A stretch of DNA of 44,258 nt from the NCBI GenBank assembly GCA_029978705.1, contig JAPOIY010000022.1, positions 1-44,258 on the forward strand. Reading direction: 5' to 3'. The stretch is from Actinomycetota bacterium (GTDB taxonomy: Bacteria > Actinomycetota > Actinomycetes > S36-B12 > GCA-2699445). The position numbers and the translations under genes were made by a program. Of this stretch, positions 24,343 to 33,304 are shown piece after piece. The first letter of the stretch is position 1. Each line of letters opens with the position of its first letter. Under the pieces are notes generated by a model. That model saw only the letters and a list, made by a program, of their open reading frames with translations. It did not search any database and was not told the DNA's origin.

Positions 24343-27231
24343 GCTGGCGGCTATCTCCGGCTGCGGCGCGGGCCGCCCGTACAACCACCCCTGCGCATGG
24401 CGCCACCCCTGCGCCATGAGGATGGCCGCCTGCTGCCGCGTCTCCACTCCTTCGGCGACCGAGTCCAGGCCCATGCCGTCCGCCAAGCCGATCATCGCCC
24501 GGCTCAACCGTTCCGCGGTGATGTCTGCGTCCGACAGCCCGGCGGTGAAGGACCGGTCGAGTTTGATGCCCGCGATGGGCAGGTCACGGATATGAGTGAT
24601 GGAGGAGTAGCCGGTCCCGAAGTCGTCGGCGTACAGATCCACTCCCCGCGCCACCAGGTCCTCGGCGACAGCCAGGACGTCGTCGGTGATGGACATCAGC
24701 GCCGTCTCCGTCACCTCCAGCTTCAGGCGCCCCCGCAGCGTCGCGTGCTCGTCCAGCAGGGCGACGAGTTCCGCGGCGTACACCGGCGCCACCAGGGTGC
24801 GGGGCGAGACGTTCACCGCCACGAACAGCGGAGCCGGCAGATGCAGCAGCATGTCGGCGACCTGCCGCAGCACGATCAGGTCCAGGTCCACGATCAGGCC
24901 GGTGGCCTCGGCGACCGGCAGGTAGTCGTCGGGCCTCTGCAGTTCGCACTGCTCCTTGCGGCACCGGATGAGCGCCTCGTAGCCGACCGTGCGGCCCGAC
25001 CGGAGCGCGACGATGGGCTGATACCAGGGGGCGAAGTTCCCCTCGCGGATACCGTCGCGGATCAATTCCGCGGTGTGCAGCCGCTCCTGCGCCTGCTCGG
25101 CGACCCGCGTGTCGCTGAACTCGTGCCGGTCCCGGCCGTTCTCCTTCGCCCGCTTCAGCGCGGCGCCGGCGTCGCGCAGGAGGTCCGGGGCACCGTCCCG
25201 CGCGCTGCCCACCGCGATGCCGACACTCACGGTGGGAACCAGTGCCTGCTCGGCGATCCGCAGCGGGCGGCGCACGGACTCGCGCAGGTGGTCGGCGAGG
25301 ATGGCGCCGCGGCCGGCGGGGTCCTGGTCGTCATCGACGACAACGATGAACTCGTCACCGGGGCCGCGGGCGAGGAACTCGCCCTCCAGGGCCGCCTCGA
25401 CCCGGTTGCCGACCTCCGCGATGAGGCGGTCCCCGGCGCTGAGGGACCACGCCTCGTTCACCGTCCGCAGCCCGTCGATGCCGACCACCAGAACGGCGGT
25501 GCGCGCCGCCGACCCGCTGTCGGCGAGGGAGTCGGCCAGGCGTTCGAGGGCCGCCGCGCGGTTGGGGCGCCCGGTCAGGGCATCCTCCAGAGCAGCGCGG
25601 GACAACTCCTCGCGCGCCTCCACCTCGCCCTGGATGTCGCGGATGGCGAGGATCTCCCACACCCCGTCGCTGGCCCGGGCGGGACGGGCGGTCAGGGAAA
25701 CCGTGCGGTAGGACCCGTCGCTGCAGCGCAGGGGCCCCTCAGCCGACACGGTCTGACCGAGGTGCACCGCCTCCCGCCCGGAGCGGCCGACCTCACGGTA
25801 GTCGTCGGGCAGGAAGTCGAGGGCGTCGCGGCCGACCACCTCCCGCGGCTCCCAGCCGAGCAGGGTCCGGGTGGACTCCGAGGCCCAGACGATCGTGCCC
25901 TCGGGCGACACCCGCCAGACGGCGTCGGTCACGTGTTCGGCCAGCAGCCGATAGTGCTCCTCGCTGGTCGCGAGGGCCTGCTGCGTGGCCACGCGGGCCG
26001 TGACGTCCTCCCCCACTCCGGAGACCCGCAGGGGCGCTCCGGTCTCGTCGCGGGTGCTCACCTGGCCCACCGACCGGATCCACAGCCACCGCCCGTCCCG
26101 GTGACGCACCCGCAACTCGAGCTCCAGACGGTCCGACACTCCCTCCGCCAACCGCCGCACCACCTCGGTCACGGCGGCCAGGTCGTCCGGATGGATCTGC
26201 GCCTGCCACCAGTCCCGCCCCGGCGTGCCCAGGTCCAGGGCGTCTTCGTAGCCCATCATCTGGGCCCAGCGGTCGTCGCACGCGAACAACGCCGGGGGAA
26301 TGTCCCACTCCCACGTGCCCAGCCCCGACGCGGCCATGGCCTGCTCCATCCGCGCCCGCTCCCGGTCGAGCTCTCCCGACATCTCGACCAGATGACGGCG
26401 GGCCCGCACGGCCTCGTCGATGTCGTGGAGCCCGACCGTGGCACCGCAGAAGCGGCCGTCCGCCGTGATGGGCTGGGCCTGCAGCCCCACCCAGAGCTCA
26501 TCGCCGGGGACCCCGACCCAGCGGCAGTCGAACCGCACGGGACGGTCCCCGCGCGCTGCCAGCTCGAGCTGTTCCGCGGCGTCCTCGCGATCCGCCTGCT
26601 CGATGAAGTCGAGCAGCGGCCGGCCGAGCGGGTCCTCGACACCCGGCGAACCCGACGCCGCGAAGTCCCGGACCACCCAGTCCTCGTCCACGTGCAGGAC
26701 GAGTCCCGGCACCGCCTCACTCAGCAGCCGGTAGGAGGCCAGCAGCGCCTCGTTGGCAGCAAACGCACGTTCGGTGCGGGAGGCGTCCCGGAACCAGCTG
26801 ACGACACCGATCGGGCCGCCCGACTCCAGCACCGGCATCGCGGTCACCTCGATCCAGCGCGTCAGACCCGCGACGGAGGTGGAGGCGGGCGGCAGCAGGA
26901 TTCCCATGAGGGCGGCATCCACGGGGCTGCCCGCCGCCAGGGCGCGCATGGCCGGGTGCTGGTCCCCGGGCAGCGGGAGACCCTCCTCGGAGACGGCGGC
27001 CCACCGCGGGTCCATGGACGTACGTCCGATGAGCTGGTCCCAGCTGAGGCCGAGCAACCGGCCCGCAGTCAGGTTGGCGGCGACGATCTGTCCGCTGGTG
27101 TCCTGGACGACCACGCCCGCATCGGCCGGTGCCGGCGGCCGGTCGCGCACCGCGGCCATCAACTCCGCCGCCGCCGGCGCCACCCACTCGAGTCGGGAGG
27201 AGTCAGCGGAGGCCTCCAAGGGGGAGCTCAC
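24337..27231 (-). CDS. PAS-PAS-PAS-PAS-GGDEF-EAL cyclic-di-GMP signalling protein
   Basis: A 964-residue cytoplasmic sensor without membrane segments. Four PAS-like domains (about residues 30-150, 165-285, 300-415, 425-540), the third with a PAC region, precede GGDEF (545-700) and EAL (715-960). The GGDEF active-site loop reads GPGDEF, so the first glycine is proline: cyclase activity is doubtful. The EAL domain looks active: YEALIR, NVSPRT, LEVTETAL, DDFGTGYSS (about 867), KLDRSF and VAEGVET are all present. It is therefore more likely a PAS-controlled c-di-GMP phosphodiesterase with a regulatory GGDEF. The GTG at 27231 lies 6 bases after TACCCT with no Shine-Dalgarno. It lies 28 bases after an amino acid permease gene on the same strand; the two might also be co-transcribed. 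Confidence 0.93.
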   Translation of the reverse strand: MSSPLEASADSSRLEWVAPAAAELMAAVRDRPPAPADAGVVVQDTSGQIVAANLTAGRLLGLSWDQLIGRTSMDPRWAAVSEEGLPLPGDQHPAMRALAAGSPVDAALMGILLPPASTSVAGLTRWIEVTAMPVLESGGPIGVVSWFRDASRTERAFAANEALLASYRLLSEAVPGLVLHVDEDWVVRDFAASGSPGVEDPLGRPLLDFIEQADREDAAEQLELAARGDRPVRFDCRWVGVPGDELWVGLQAQPITADGRFCGATVGLHDIDEAVRARRHLVEMSGELDRERARMEQAMAASGLGTWEWDIPPALFACDDRWAQMMGYEDALDLGTPGRDWWQAQIHPDDLAAVTEVVRRLAEGVSDRLELELRVRHRDGRWLWIRSVGQVSTRDETGAPLRVSGVGEDVTARVATQQALATSEEHYRLLAEHVTDAVWRVSPEGTIVWASESTRTLLGWEPREVVGRDALDFLPDDYREVGRSGREAVHLGQTVSAEGPLRCSDGSYRTVSLTARPARASDGVWEILAIRDIQGEVEAREELSRAALEDALTGRPNRAAALERLADSLADSGSAARTAVLVVGIDGLRTVNEAWSLSAGDRLIAEVGNRVEAALEGEFLARGPGDEFIVVVDDDQDPAGRGAILADHLRESVRRPLRIAEQALVPTVSVGIAVGSARDGAPDLLRDAGAALKRAKENGRDRHEFSDTRVAEQAQERLHTAELIRDGIREGNFAPWYQPIVALRSGRTVGYEALIRCRKEQCELQRPDDYLPVAEATGLIVDLDLIVLRQVADMLLHLPAPLFVAVNVSPRTLVAPVYAAELVALLDEHATLRGRLKLEVTETALMSITDDVLAVAEDLVARGVDLYADDFGTGYSSITHIRDLPIAGIKLDRSFTAGLSDADITAERLSRAMIGLADGMGLDSVAEGVETRQQAAILMAQGWRHAQGWLYGRPAPQPEIAASA

Positions 27232-27237
27232 ACCGTC

Positions 27238-27243
27238 AGGGTA
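27238..27243 (-). promoter_or_regulatory. -10 hexamer TACCCT, leaderless spacing, for the GGDEF-EAL gene
   Basis: TACCCT on the minus strand, six bases (GACGGT), then GTG. Fits TANNNT. It lies in the 28-base gap after the permease stop, so the gene can be transcribed independently. Confidence 0.55.
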
Positions 27244-27259
27244 GACCTTCGCAGCCGCC

Positions 27260-28678
27260 TCATGCCTTCGTGGGGGTTCGGTTCAGGTGGGAGCGATGGC
27301 GACCATATCGGAAGTACAGCACGAGTCCGATGAGCAGCCAGATCGTGAATGCCCCCCACGTGGTCCACGGCAGGCTGACAGCGAGGATGACGTTCAGGAC
27401 CAGCGCCACGACCGGGATGACGGCCCCCAGGGGGATCCGGAAGGGGCGGTCCAGGTCCGGGCGCTGCCGGCGGAGGACCAGTACGGCCACCGCGACGACA
27501 CCGAACGCCACCAGGGTCCCCAGGCTGATGGCCGAGGCGAGTTCCTCGAGCGGGACGACCGCCGCGAGGACGGCGAGGCAGATGGCCAGGACCCACGTGG
27601 TGAACACCGGGGTGCGCGTGCGCGGCGACAACGTCCCGAACCGGTGGGGCAGGAGACCATCGCGGCTCATGGTGTAGATGATGCGCGACACGGTGTACAG
27701 CAGCGCGAGCACGACGGAGATGATGGCCACGATGGCGCCCACCGACATCAGGACCGCCGGCCAGCTCTGCCCCGACACCTCCGCGACGATCCGGGCCAGC
27801 GCGGCCTCACCCCCCGCCCCTTCGAAGTCCTCCCACGGTTTCGCGGCGATCGCAGCGAAGGCGACCAGGGTGTACAGGATGGTGATGATGGTCAACGCCC
27901 CCAGGATGGCGATGGGCACGGCCCGACGCGGGTTGCGGGACTCGGCTCCCGCCACGGCTGCGGCGTCGAACCCGGCATACGCGAAGATCAGTTTTCCGGC
28001 GGCGGCCAGGACGCCGGCCATGCCCAGCGGCAGGAAGGGGGACAGGTTGGCCGAGTCGAAGCCGGACAGGGCGATCACGATGAACATGCCGATCAGCAGA
28101 AGCTTGACGATGACGAGCGCCGCGTTGATGCGCGCCGACTCCTTGACACCGATGGACACGACCGCCGCCATCGTGAGCACGAGGATCAGCGCTGGAAGAT
28201 TGATGATGCCGCCCTGCTGCGGCGAGGCCGAGATCGCGTCGGGCAGTTGTACGCCGAAGAGTTCCTGCAGTCCCGCGTTGAGGTACTCGGCCCACCCCAC
28301 GGACACGGCCGCGATGCCGACGCCGTACTCGAGGATCAGGCACCAGCCGACCACCCACGCGACGAGCTCTCCGACGCTGGCGTAGGCGTAGGAGTACACC
28401 GACCCGGAACTGGGCAGGCTGGACGCCACCTCGGCGTAGCACAGGCCCGACAGCAGGCACGCGATGCCGGCGAGGATGAACGAGATGACGACGGCCGGTC
28501 CGGCGAGGGGCACGACCACGCCCATGATCACGAAGATGCCGGTCCCGATCACGCTGCCGACGGCCAGCAGGAGGACGGAGACGGTACTGAGGGACCGTTC
28601 CAGGTGGATCTCCGGGTCGGCGTTCCCGCCGTCGGAGGTGCGCAGGAACTCCCGCCAGGCCGCCCTATCGCTGCTCAT
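27260..28678 (-). CDS. APC-superfamily amino acid permease (CAT-like)
   Basis: A 472-residue inner-membrane transporter with about 12 hydrophobic segments after a 30-residue cytoplasmic N-terminus. Segment 1 carries the substrate-binding loop VGSVIGTGIFVIMG typical of the APC superfamily; YAGFDAAAVAGAESRNPRRAVP in the middle matches the cationic amino acid transporter (CAT) branch. The preferred amino acid cannot be read. The ATG at 28678 has a GGAGG site 5 bases upstream. A strong hairpin lies just before it, so it is probably a separate unit from the parA pair. No regulator is adjacent. Confidence 0.92.
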   Translation of the reverse strand: MSSDRAAWREFLRTSDGGNADPEIHLERSLSTVSVLLLAVGSVIGTGIFVIMGVVVPLAGPAVVISFILAGIACLLSGLCYAEVASSLPSSGSVYSYAYASVGELVAWVVGWCLILEYGVGIAAVSVGWAEYLNAGLQELFGVQLPDAISASPQQGGIINLPALILVLTMAAVVSIGVKESARINAALVIVKLLLIGMFIVIALSGFDSANLSPFLPLGMAGVLAAAGKLIFAYAGFDAAAVAGAESRNPRRAVPIAILGALTIITILYTLVAFAAIAAKPWEDFEGAGGEAALARIVAEVSGQSWPAVLMSVGAIVAIISVVLALLYTVSRIIYTMSRDGLLPHRFGTLSPRTRTPVFTTWVLAICLAVLAAVVPLEELASAISLGTLVAFGVVAVAVLVLRRQRPDLDRPFRIPLGAVIPVVALVLNVILAVSLPWTTWGAFTIWLLIGLVLYFRYGRHRSHLNRTPTKA

Positions 28679-28693
28679 GTGACCTCCACGGGG

Positions 28694-28719
28694 TCACGCT
28701 AGCGGGAGCCGCGGCGTGA
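28694..28719 (-). terminator. Two-stage hairpin after the zinc-ribbon gene downstream of parA
   Basis: Outer arms TCACGC (28694-28699) and GCGTGA (28714-28719), inner arms GCGG and CCGC with loop GAG. It begins immediately after the stop codon at 28720. It separates the parA transcript from the permease gene. Confidence 0.6.
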
Positions 28720-29046
28720 TCAGCAGCGCAGCGACAGATCGACCCACGAACGGCGTTCGCACGTCGGGCACCGCAGCCACACCCGCACCCCGGAACCGGG
28801 CACGAGGGCGGGCACGCTCGGGAAGGCCAGGCGCAGGGCCCGGCCCCACGACACGATGGACCGCGCCTCGCAGCGGGTGCAGGTCATGGCCACCGACCCC
28901 AGGCTGGGCGGTTCGGGCTCGCTGGAGAACAGGGCCCGTTTGCCCTCGCGGTCGGGTACCCGGACCTCACCCTCGACGATGATGATGCGTTCGTCCCCGG
29001 CATCGGCGGTGCGGGGACGGACGCGGTCGAACGTCGTGTCACTCAT
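28720..29046 (-). CDS. Hypothetical zinc-ribbon protein coupled to ParA
   Basis: A 108-residue protein of unknown function. An N-terminal half rich in charged residues (MSDTTFDRVRPRTADAGDER) precedes a ribbon with CTRC (about residue 56) and CPTC (about 93), which should bind zinc; the last residue is also cysteine. The ATG at 29046 overlaps the parA stop by 8 bases, which argues for coupled translation and perhaps a joint function with ParA. No nucleic-acid-binding motif beyond the ribbon is visible. Ends at a two-stage hairpin. Confidence 0.8.
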   Translation of the reverse strand: MSDTTFDRVRPRTADAGDERIIIVEGEVRVPDREGKRALFSSEPEPPSLGSVAMTCTRCEARSIVSWGRALRLAFPSVPALVPGSGVRVWLRCPTCERRSWVDLSLRC

Positions 29047-29803
29047 CGTCGGCCTCCAGCAGGCGGCGCGCCAGTTCCCGGTAGTTGTCGGCGCCCTTGG
29101 CCTTGGTAGCGGTGGCCAGGACGGACCGGCCGGCCGCCGGAGCCTCCGCGAAGCGGATGGACTTCGCGATGGGCGGCTCGAGGACCGGCAGCTGGTACCG
29201 CTCCTCGATGTCGGCGACGACGGCCTTGGCGTGCGAGGTGCGGGCGTCGTAGAGGGTGGGCAGGACGCCCAGCACCCGCAGCCGGGGATTGGTCAGGCGC
29301 TGCACGTCGCGGACCGTGTCGAGCAACTGGCCGACCCCCCGATGCGACAGGGTCTCGGCCTGCAGCGGGATCAGCACCTCGTCGGCGGCGGTCAGGGCGT
29401 TGATGGTCAGGACACCCAGGGACGGGGAGCAGTCGAACAGGACGAAGGAGTAGTCACTGGCGACGTCCTCCAGGGCGAGGCGCAGCGCATGCTCGCGGCC
29501 GGTCCGGGTGAGCAGGTGGGCCTCCGTGCCGGCCAGGTCGATGGTGGCGGGCAGCAGGTCCATGCCGTCGTCGGTGGGTCGGATGACCATGCCCGCGCCG
29601 ACCCGCTCGAGCAGGACGTCGTGCAGGCTCATGTCGAGGGTCTCCGGGTCCAGCCCCAGGGAGAAGGTCAGACAGGCCTGCGGATCGAGGTCCACGACCA
29701 GCACCTTCTGCCCCTGTTCGGCCAGAGCAGCGCCGAGGGAGGCGACCGTCGTGGTCTTGGCGACGCCGCCCTTCTGGTTGGCGACGGCGATGATGCGCGT
29801 CAT
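29039..29803 (-). CDS. ParA/Soj-like ATPase without a ParB partner
   Basis: A 254-residue ParA-type ATPase. The deviant Walker A KGGVAKTT is at about residues 11-18, the A' motif in VVDLDPQACLT, and the Walker B region reads VLFDCSPSLGVLT. The length and lack of an N-terminal DNA-binding extension match chromosomal Soj or orphan ParA proteins. No parB or parS-like TGTTTCACGTGAAACA site is in the window, so it is not the main chromosome partition pair; Rv3213c is a comparable orphan ParA in a similar position. It may position a protein cluster. The ATG at 29803 is preferred to the start at 29842 because the family begins MTRIIAVANQKGG and the promoter -10 lies at 29838-29843. It overlaps the zinc-ribbon gene after it by 8 bases. 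Confidence 0.9.
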   Translation of the reverse strand: MTRIIAVANQKGGVAKTTTVASLGAALAEQGQKVLVVDLDPQACLTFSLGLDPETLDMSLHDVLLERVGAGMVIRPTDDGMDLLPATIDLAGTEAHLLTRTGREHALRLALEDVASDYSFVLFDCSPSLGVLTINALTAADEVLIPLQAETLSHRGVGQLLDTVRDVQRLTNPRLRVLGVLPTLYDARTSHAKAVVADIEERYQLPVLEPPIAKSIRFAEAPAAGRSVLATATKAKGADNYRELARRLLEADDE

Positions 29804-29837
29804 GAGACCCCCAAAGCCCCAACGAATCCGGACCCCC

Positions 29838-29847
29838 ATCATATTCT
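29838..29847. promoter_or_regulatory. Overlapping divergent -10 elements for parA and the hydrolase at 29854
   Basis: On the minus strand TATGAT (29838-29843) is a near-consensus -10 giving a leader of about 28 bases for parA. On the plus strand TATTCT (29842-29847) lies 6 bases before the GTG at 29854, a leaderless geometry. The hexamers share two base pairs, so RNA polymerase cannot occupy both at once. Confidence 0.6.
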
Positions 29848-29853
29848 CATCGC

Positions 29854-30708
29854 GTGAGTGTCCCGCCCCGTACCGAGTTGCCGGATGGTGTCGAAGCGGT
29901 ATCCATTCCGCTGGGCGCCGCCCACGTGGCCGCCCTGACGGCCGGGCCGGCCGATGGCCCCGCCGTCGTCCTCGTGCCGGGATTCACCGGCTCCAAGGAG
30001 GACTTCCTGCCGATCCTGGCGCCCATGGCGCGCGCCGGGCTGCAGGCGCTGGCCTACGACCAGCGGGGCCAGTTCGAGAGTCCCGGGCACGGCGGGAGGT
30101 ACGACCTGGCCGGGTTCGGCGACGACCTGGCCGGCGTGATGTCGGGCCGGGGCCGGCCGGTCCACCTGGTGGGGCACTCCTTCGGGGGTCTGGTGTGCCG
30201 CGAGACCCTCCTGCGGGACCCGGCGGCGGTGGCCAGTATCACGCTCGTCGCGTCGGGGCCGGGCGCGCTCCCGCCGGAGCGCCACGCCCTGCTGGAGACC
30301 CTGCTCGAACTCCTCCCGCAGGTGTCGCTACAGCAGATCTGGGACACCAAGGAGGAGCTGGACCGGCAGGCGGGCATCCCGCCACAGCCCGCCGACGTGA
30401 CCGCGTTCCTCGCGCGGCGGTGGGTGGCGAACGACCCGGCGTCGATGGCCGGCATCGCCCGGGCGCTGCTGTCCGCCCCGGACCGCACCGCTGAGCTGGC
30501 GTCCGCTCTCGGCCGCGAACGACCGGGTCTGGTGCTGTACGGCCCGGCCGACGACACCGCGTGGCGCGTGTCCGACATCGTCGCGATGGCGGAACGGCTC
30601 GGCGTCCCGGCGGTCCCCGTTCCGGACTCGGCGCACTCCCCCGCCGTGGAGAACCCGGAGGCCACGGCGGGCGCCCTGGCGGCATTCATCCGGAACCAGG
30701 ACGTGTGA
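29854..30708 (+). CDS. Alpha/beta-hydrolase
   Basis: A 284-residue alpha/beta-hydrolase. VVLVPGFTGSKEDF supplies the oxyanion loop, GHSFGG (about residue 109-114) the nucleophile, YGPADDTAW the acid and DSAHSP (about 260) the histidine, so the triad is complete. It is unlike the hydrolase at 19031 in lid length and closest in general form to epoxide hydrolase/esterase-type proteins. The substrate is unknown. The GTG at 29854 follows TATTCT by 6 bases without a ribosome site. It is followed after 28 bases by an anti-sigma-like gene on the same strand, which may be co-transcribed. Confidence 0.9.
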   Translation: MSVPPRTELPDGVEAVSIPLGAAHVAALTAGPADGPAVVLVPGFTGSKEDFLPILAPMARAGLQALAYDQRGQFESPGHGGRYDLAGFGDDLAGVMSGRGRPVHLVGHSFGGLVCRETLLRDPAAVASITLVASGPGALPPERHALLETLLELLPQVSLQQIWDTKEELDRQAGIPPQPADVTAFLARRWVANDPASMAGIARALLSAPDRTAELASALGRERPGLVLYGPADDTAWRVSDIVAMAERLGVPAVPVPDSAHSPAVENPEATAGALAAFIRNQDV

Positions 30709-30736
30709 ATCCCGTCCGATCGGGTATCGGGGAGGC

Positions 30737-31135
30737 ATGGATCATCACTGCGACCTCCCGGCTGCGCCGGAGGCGGCGGGCCTGGCGCGCCGCCTGGTCC
30801 GGGAGACGGTCCTGGAGGCGGGGGCTCTGGACGTGCTCGACGACGCCATCCTGGTGATGTCCGAACTGGCGACCAATGCCGTGCGCTACGGCGCCGAACC
30901 GATCGTGGCCCGCGCCACCGTGCGCGACGACACGCTGATCCTGGCGGTGGAGGACGCGCGGGCCTCCGATCTGCCCTATCCGCGGGTGTTGACGGCAACC
31001 GAGCCGAACGGCCGGGGCATGCACCTCGTCGCCGCCATGGCCGCCCGCTGGGGGTGGGACCGCAGCGCCCACGCCAAGATCGTGTGGGCGGAACTGCCTC
31101 TGCGCCGACTCAGCGCAAAGCCGCCAGCAGAGTGA
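30737..31135 (+). CDS. RsbW-like anti-sigma factor / HATPase_c regulatory kinase
   Basis: A 132-residue single-domain GHKL ATPase. The N box is ELATNAVRYG (about residues 46-55), the second motif VEDARASDLP, and the G box GRGMHLV (about 95-101). This is the form of RsbW/SpoIIAB-type serine kinases that are abundant in actinobacteria and bind sigma factors or phosphorylate STAS antagonists. No sigma factor, STAS protein or PP2C phosphatase is next to it, so its partner is elsewhere. The ATG at 30737 has GGAGG only one base upstream, too close for good use; a TATCGG lies 6 bases upstream and may be a weak leaderless -10. Its end overlaps convergent otsB by 26 bases. Confidence 0.88.
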   Translation: MDHHCDLPAAPEAAGLARRLVRETVLEAGALDVLDDAILVMSELATNAVRYGAEPIVARATVRDDTLILAVEDARASDLPYPRVLTATEPNGRGMHLVAAMAARWGWDRSAHAKIVWAELPLRRLSAKPPAE

Positions 31136-31871
31136 GGATCGGCGGGACGTCGGAGACCGCGGGCACCCGGTAGGCCGCGGCTGTCTCACCGTCCCCCACC
31201 TTGACGCCCACGTCCTCGGGTCGCAGCGCCTGGAACGCCCGCTCGTCGGTCACGTCGTCGCCGATGAACACCACCGTCGCCCCGTCCCCGCACTGCCGCC
31301 GCAGGTGTTCCACGGCGCTGCCCTTGTCCACCTGCTGCACGGCGAGCTCGAGGACCTCCTTGCCGGCCGTCGGGTGCACCCCGGGCCACAGGGCCGGCCC
31401 CTCCTGAACCGCGCCCAGGACCCGCTCGGCGTCCGGCCGCGTCGCCTGGCGCACGTGGACCGCGATGCTCAGCGGCTTGCGCTCCAACTCGGCGCCCGGC
31501 GCGTCAGCGATCATCCGCGTCAGCACGTCGTCGAGCTGGCGCAGCAACTCCTCCTGCTGAGGCGTGATCTCGGACACGAAGCCGGAGGTGAACTCACCAC
31601 CGTGGGATCCCACGAGGGTCACGGGGTCCGCGAACCCGGACAGCGCGGCCAGGTCGGCCAGCGAGCGGCCGGACACGACGGCGACGCAGGTGTGGTCGGT
31701 GCCCGCCAGGCGTACCAGCTGGTCCGCGACCCCGGGCAGGGGACGGGCGTCCTCCGGGCGCGTGACGATCGGCGCCAGGGTCCCGTCGAAGTCGCTGCAC
31801 ACCAGCAGCGGGGCCTCGGCCGGGATCTCCCGCAGGCGGTCCACCAGGTCCTGCGGCAGGGATGCGGTCAC
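31110..31871 (-). CDS. otsB: Trehalose-6-phosphate phosphatase OtsB
   Basis: A 253-residue HAD-superfamily phosphatase. Motif I is SDFDGTLAP (about residues 25-33) with both catalytic aspartates; motif II lies in VAVVSGRSLADL; the late acidic motif is FIGDDVTDE (about 211). It removes phosphate from trehalose-6-phosphate made by OtsA, giving the compatible solute trehalose. The GTG at 31871 overlaps the otsA stop by four bases (GTGA), so the two are translationally coupled. Its 3' end overlaps a convergent anti-sigma gene by 26 bases. This is the shorter, single-domain form of the enzyme. Confidence 0.95.
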   Translation of the reverse strand: MTASLPQDLVDRLREIPAEAPLLVCSDFDGTLAPIVTRPEDARPLPGVADQLVRLAGTDHTCVAVVSGRSLADLAALSGFADPVTLVGSHGGEFTSGFVSEITPQQEELLRQLDDVLTRMIADAPGAELERKPLSIAVHVRQATRPDAERVLGAVQEGPALWPGVHPTAGKEVLELAVQQVDKGSAVEHLRRQCGDGATVVFIGDDVTDERAFQALRPEDVGVKVGDGETAAAYRVPAVSDVPPILTLLAALR

Positions 31872-33298
31872 GAGCCCCCCTGCAGCCGGCTGAGGAAGTC
31901 GGCCGCCCACCGCTCGACATCGTGCTCGAAAACGCCGTGCCGCAGGGAGGTCATACGACGCTGGGACTCCTGGGGCAGCGCGCTGGCGGCGTCCATGATG
32001 CTGCGCTTGACGCCGTCGATGTCGTAGGGGTTGACCAGCCACGCGTCGTGCATCTGGTTGGCGGCACCGGTGAACTCGCTGAGCACCAGGCCGCCGGTCT
32101 CCTCGGTCCGGCAGGCGACGTACTCCTTGCAGACCAGGTTCATGCCGTCGCGCAGCGGGGTCACAAGCATGACGTCGGCGGCGACGTACATGGCCGTCAG
32201 CTCGGCGCGCGGCATCGGCTGGTGCAGGTAGTGGATGGGCGTCACCCCCAGTTTCCCCAGGTCACCGTTGGCGCGGCTGACGAGCAGTTCGACGTCGTCC
32301 CGGATCCGCTGGTACTCCTCCACGTTCTCCCGGCTGGGCGTGGCCACCTGCACGAACACCGTGGACTCGGGGTCGAGTTCGCCGTCTTCGAAGAGTTCGG
32401 TGACTGCGCGGATCCGCACATCGATGCCCTTGGTGTAGTCCAGCCGGTCCACCCCCAGGAGGATGGTGTGGGGGTCGCCCAGGTCGCGCCGGATCTCCGC
32501 CGCCCGCTCGATGGTGGGGATCTCGTCGGCCAGGGTCGCGTAGTCCTGGGCCCGGATGCCGATCGGGAAGGCCTCCACTCGCACGGTGCGGCTGCCCGAC
32601 AGCTCGTCGACGACGACGCGGTCGCCGCCGGGCTGCAGGGCCAGGAAGCGGCGCACGAGCCGCAGGAAGTTCAGCGCGGCCTCATTGGTCTGGAAACCGA
32701 CCAGGTCCGCCCCCAGCAGGCCCTCCAGGATCTGGCGCCGCCACGGCAGCTGGCTGAAGAGTTCCACCGGCGGGAAGGGGATGTGCAGGAAGAACCCGAT
32801 CCGCAGGTCGGGCCGCAGCTGCCGCAGCATGCGCGGAACCAGTTGCAGTTGGTAGTCGTGCACCCACACCAGGGCACCCTGGGGAGCCACCTCGGCGGCG
32901 CGGCGGGCGAACTTCTCGTTGACGCGCCGGTAGGTCTGGAACTGCGTGCGGTGGTACACGGGGGTGACGATGGCGTCGTGGTACAGCGGCCAGATGGCCC
33001 CGTTGGAGCATCCTTCGTAGTACCCCTTGACCTCCGCGCGGGTCAGCGGCACCTCGTCGAGGACCATGCCGCCGGCGCCGGTGGGAGGCGGGGGGATCTC
33101 GGGGCCGCCGTCGGCCTCCTCGTACCGCCCGCTCCAGCCGATCCACAGGGACTCCCGGTCCCGCAGCACCGACTCCATGGCGGTGACCAGACCGCCCGGG
33201 GCGGGGCGCCAGCCCGTCTCTTCGTCGTACTCCACCGGCAGGCGGTTGGCGACGACGACGAGGGGGCTGTCTTCGTGGCCGGCGCCTCGGGGACTCAT
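31868..33298 (-). CDS. otsA: Trehalose-6-phosphate synthase OtsA
   Basis: A 476-residue GT20 glycosyltransferase that joins glucose from a nucleotide sugar to glucose-6-phosphate. [11 protein letters not shown] (about residues 14-24), [23 protein letters not shown] (about 150) and the donor-site RLDYTKGI (about 285) are intact. Trehalose is an osmoprotectant and, in some actinobacteria, a building block of envelope glycolipids. The ATG at 33298 lies 6 bases after TAGGGT with no convincing ribosome site, so the otsA-otsB mRNA is probably leaderless. otsB overlaps its stop by four bases. Confidence 0.96.
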   Translation of the reverse strand: MSPRGAGHEDSPLVVVANRLPVEYDEETGWRPAPGGLVTAMESVLRDRESLWIGWSGRYEEADGGPEIPPPPTGAGGMVLDEVPLTRAEVKGYYEGCSNGAIWPLYHDAIVTPVYHRTQFQTYRRVNEKFARRAAEVAPQGALVWVHDYQLQLVPRMLRQLRPDLRIGFFLHIPFPPVELFSQLPWRRQILEGLLGADLVGFQTNEAALNFLRLVRRFLALQPGGDRVVVDELSGSRTVRVEAFPIGIRAQDYATLADEIPTIERAAEIRRDLGDPHTILLGVDRLDYTKGIDVRIRAVTELFEDGELDPESTVFVQVATPSRENVEEYQRIRDDVELLVSRANGDLGKLGVTPIHYLHQPMPRAELTAMYVAADVMLVTPLRDGMNLVCKEYVACRTEETGGLVLSEFTGAANQMHDAWLVNPYDIDGVKRSIMDAASALPQESQRRMTSLRHGVFEHDVERWAADFLSRLQGGS

Positions 33299-33304
33299 AC
33301 CCTC

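Noticed and set aside
24025..27333. 1100-residue plus-strand frame opposite the GGDEF-EAL gene
   Set aside because: Same artefact: the opposite strand encodes complete PAS, GGDEF and EAL motifs, and this frame has none.
28720..29803. Plasmid or phage partition locus
   Set aside because: No parB, parS, replication or phage genes are near, and codon and base use match the surrounding core genes.
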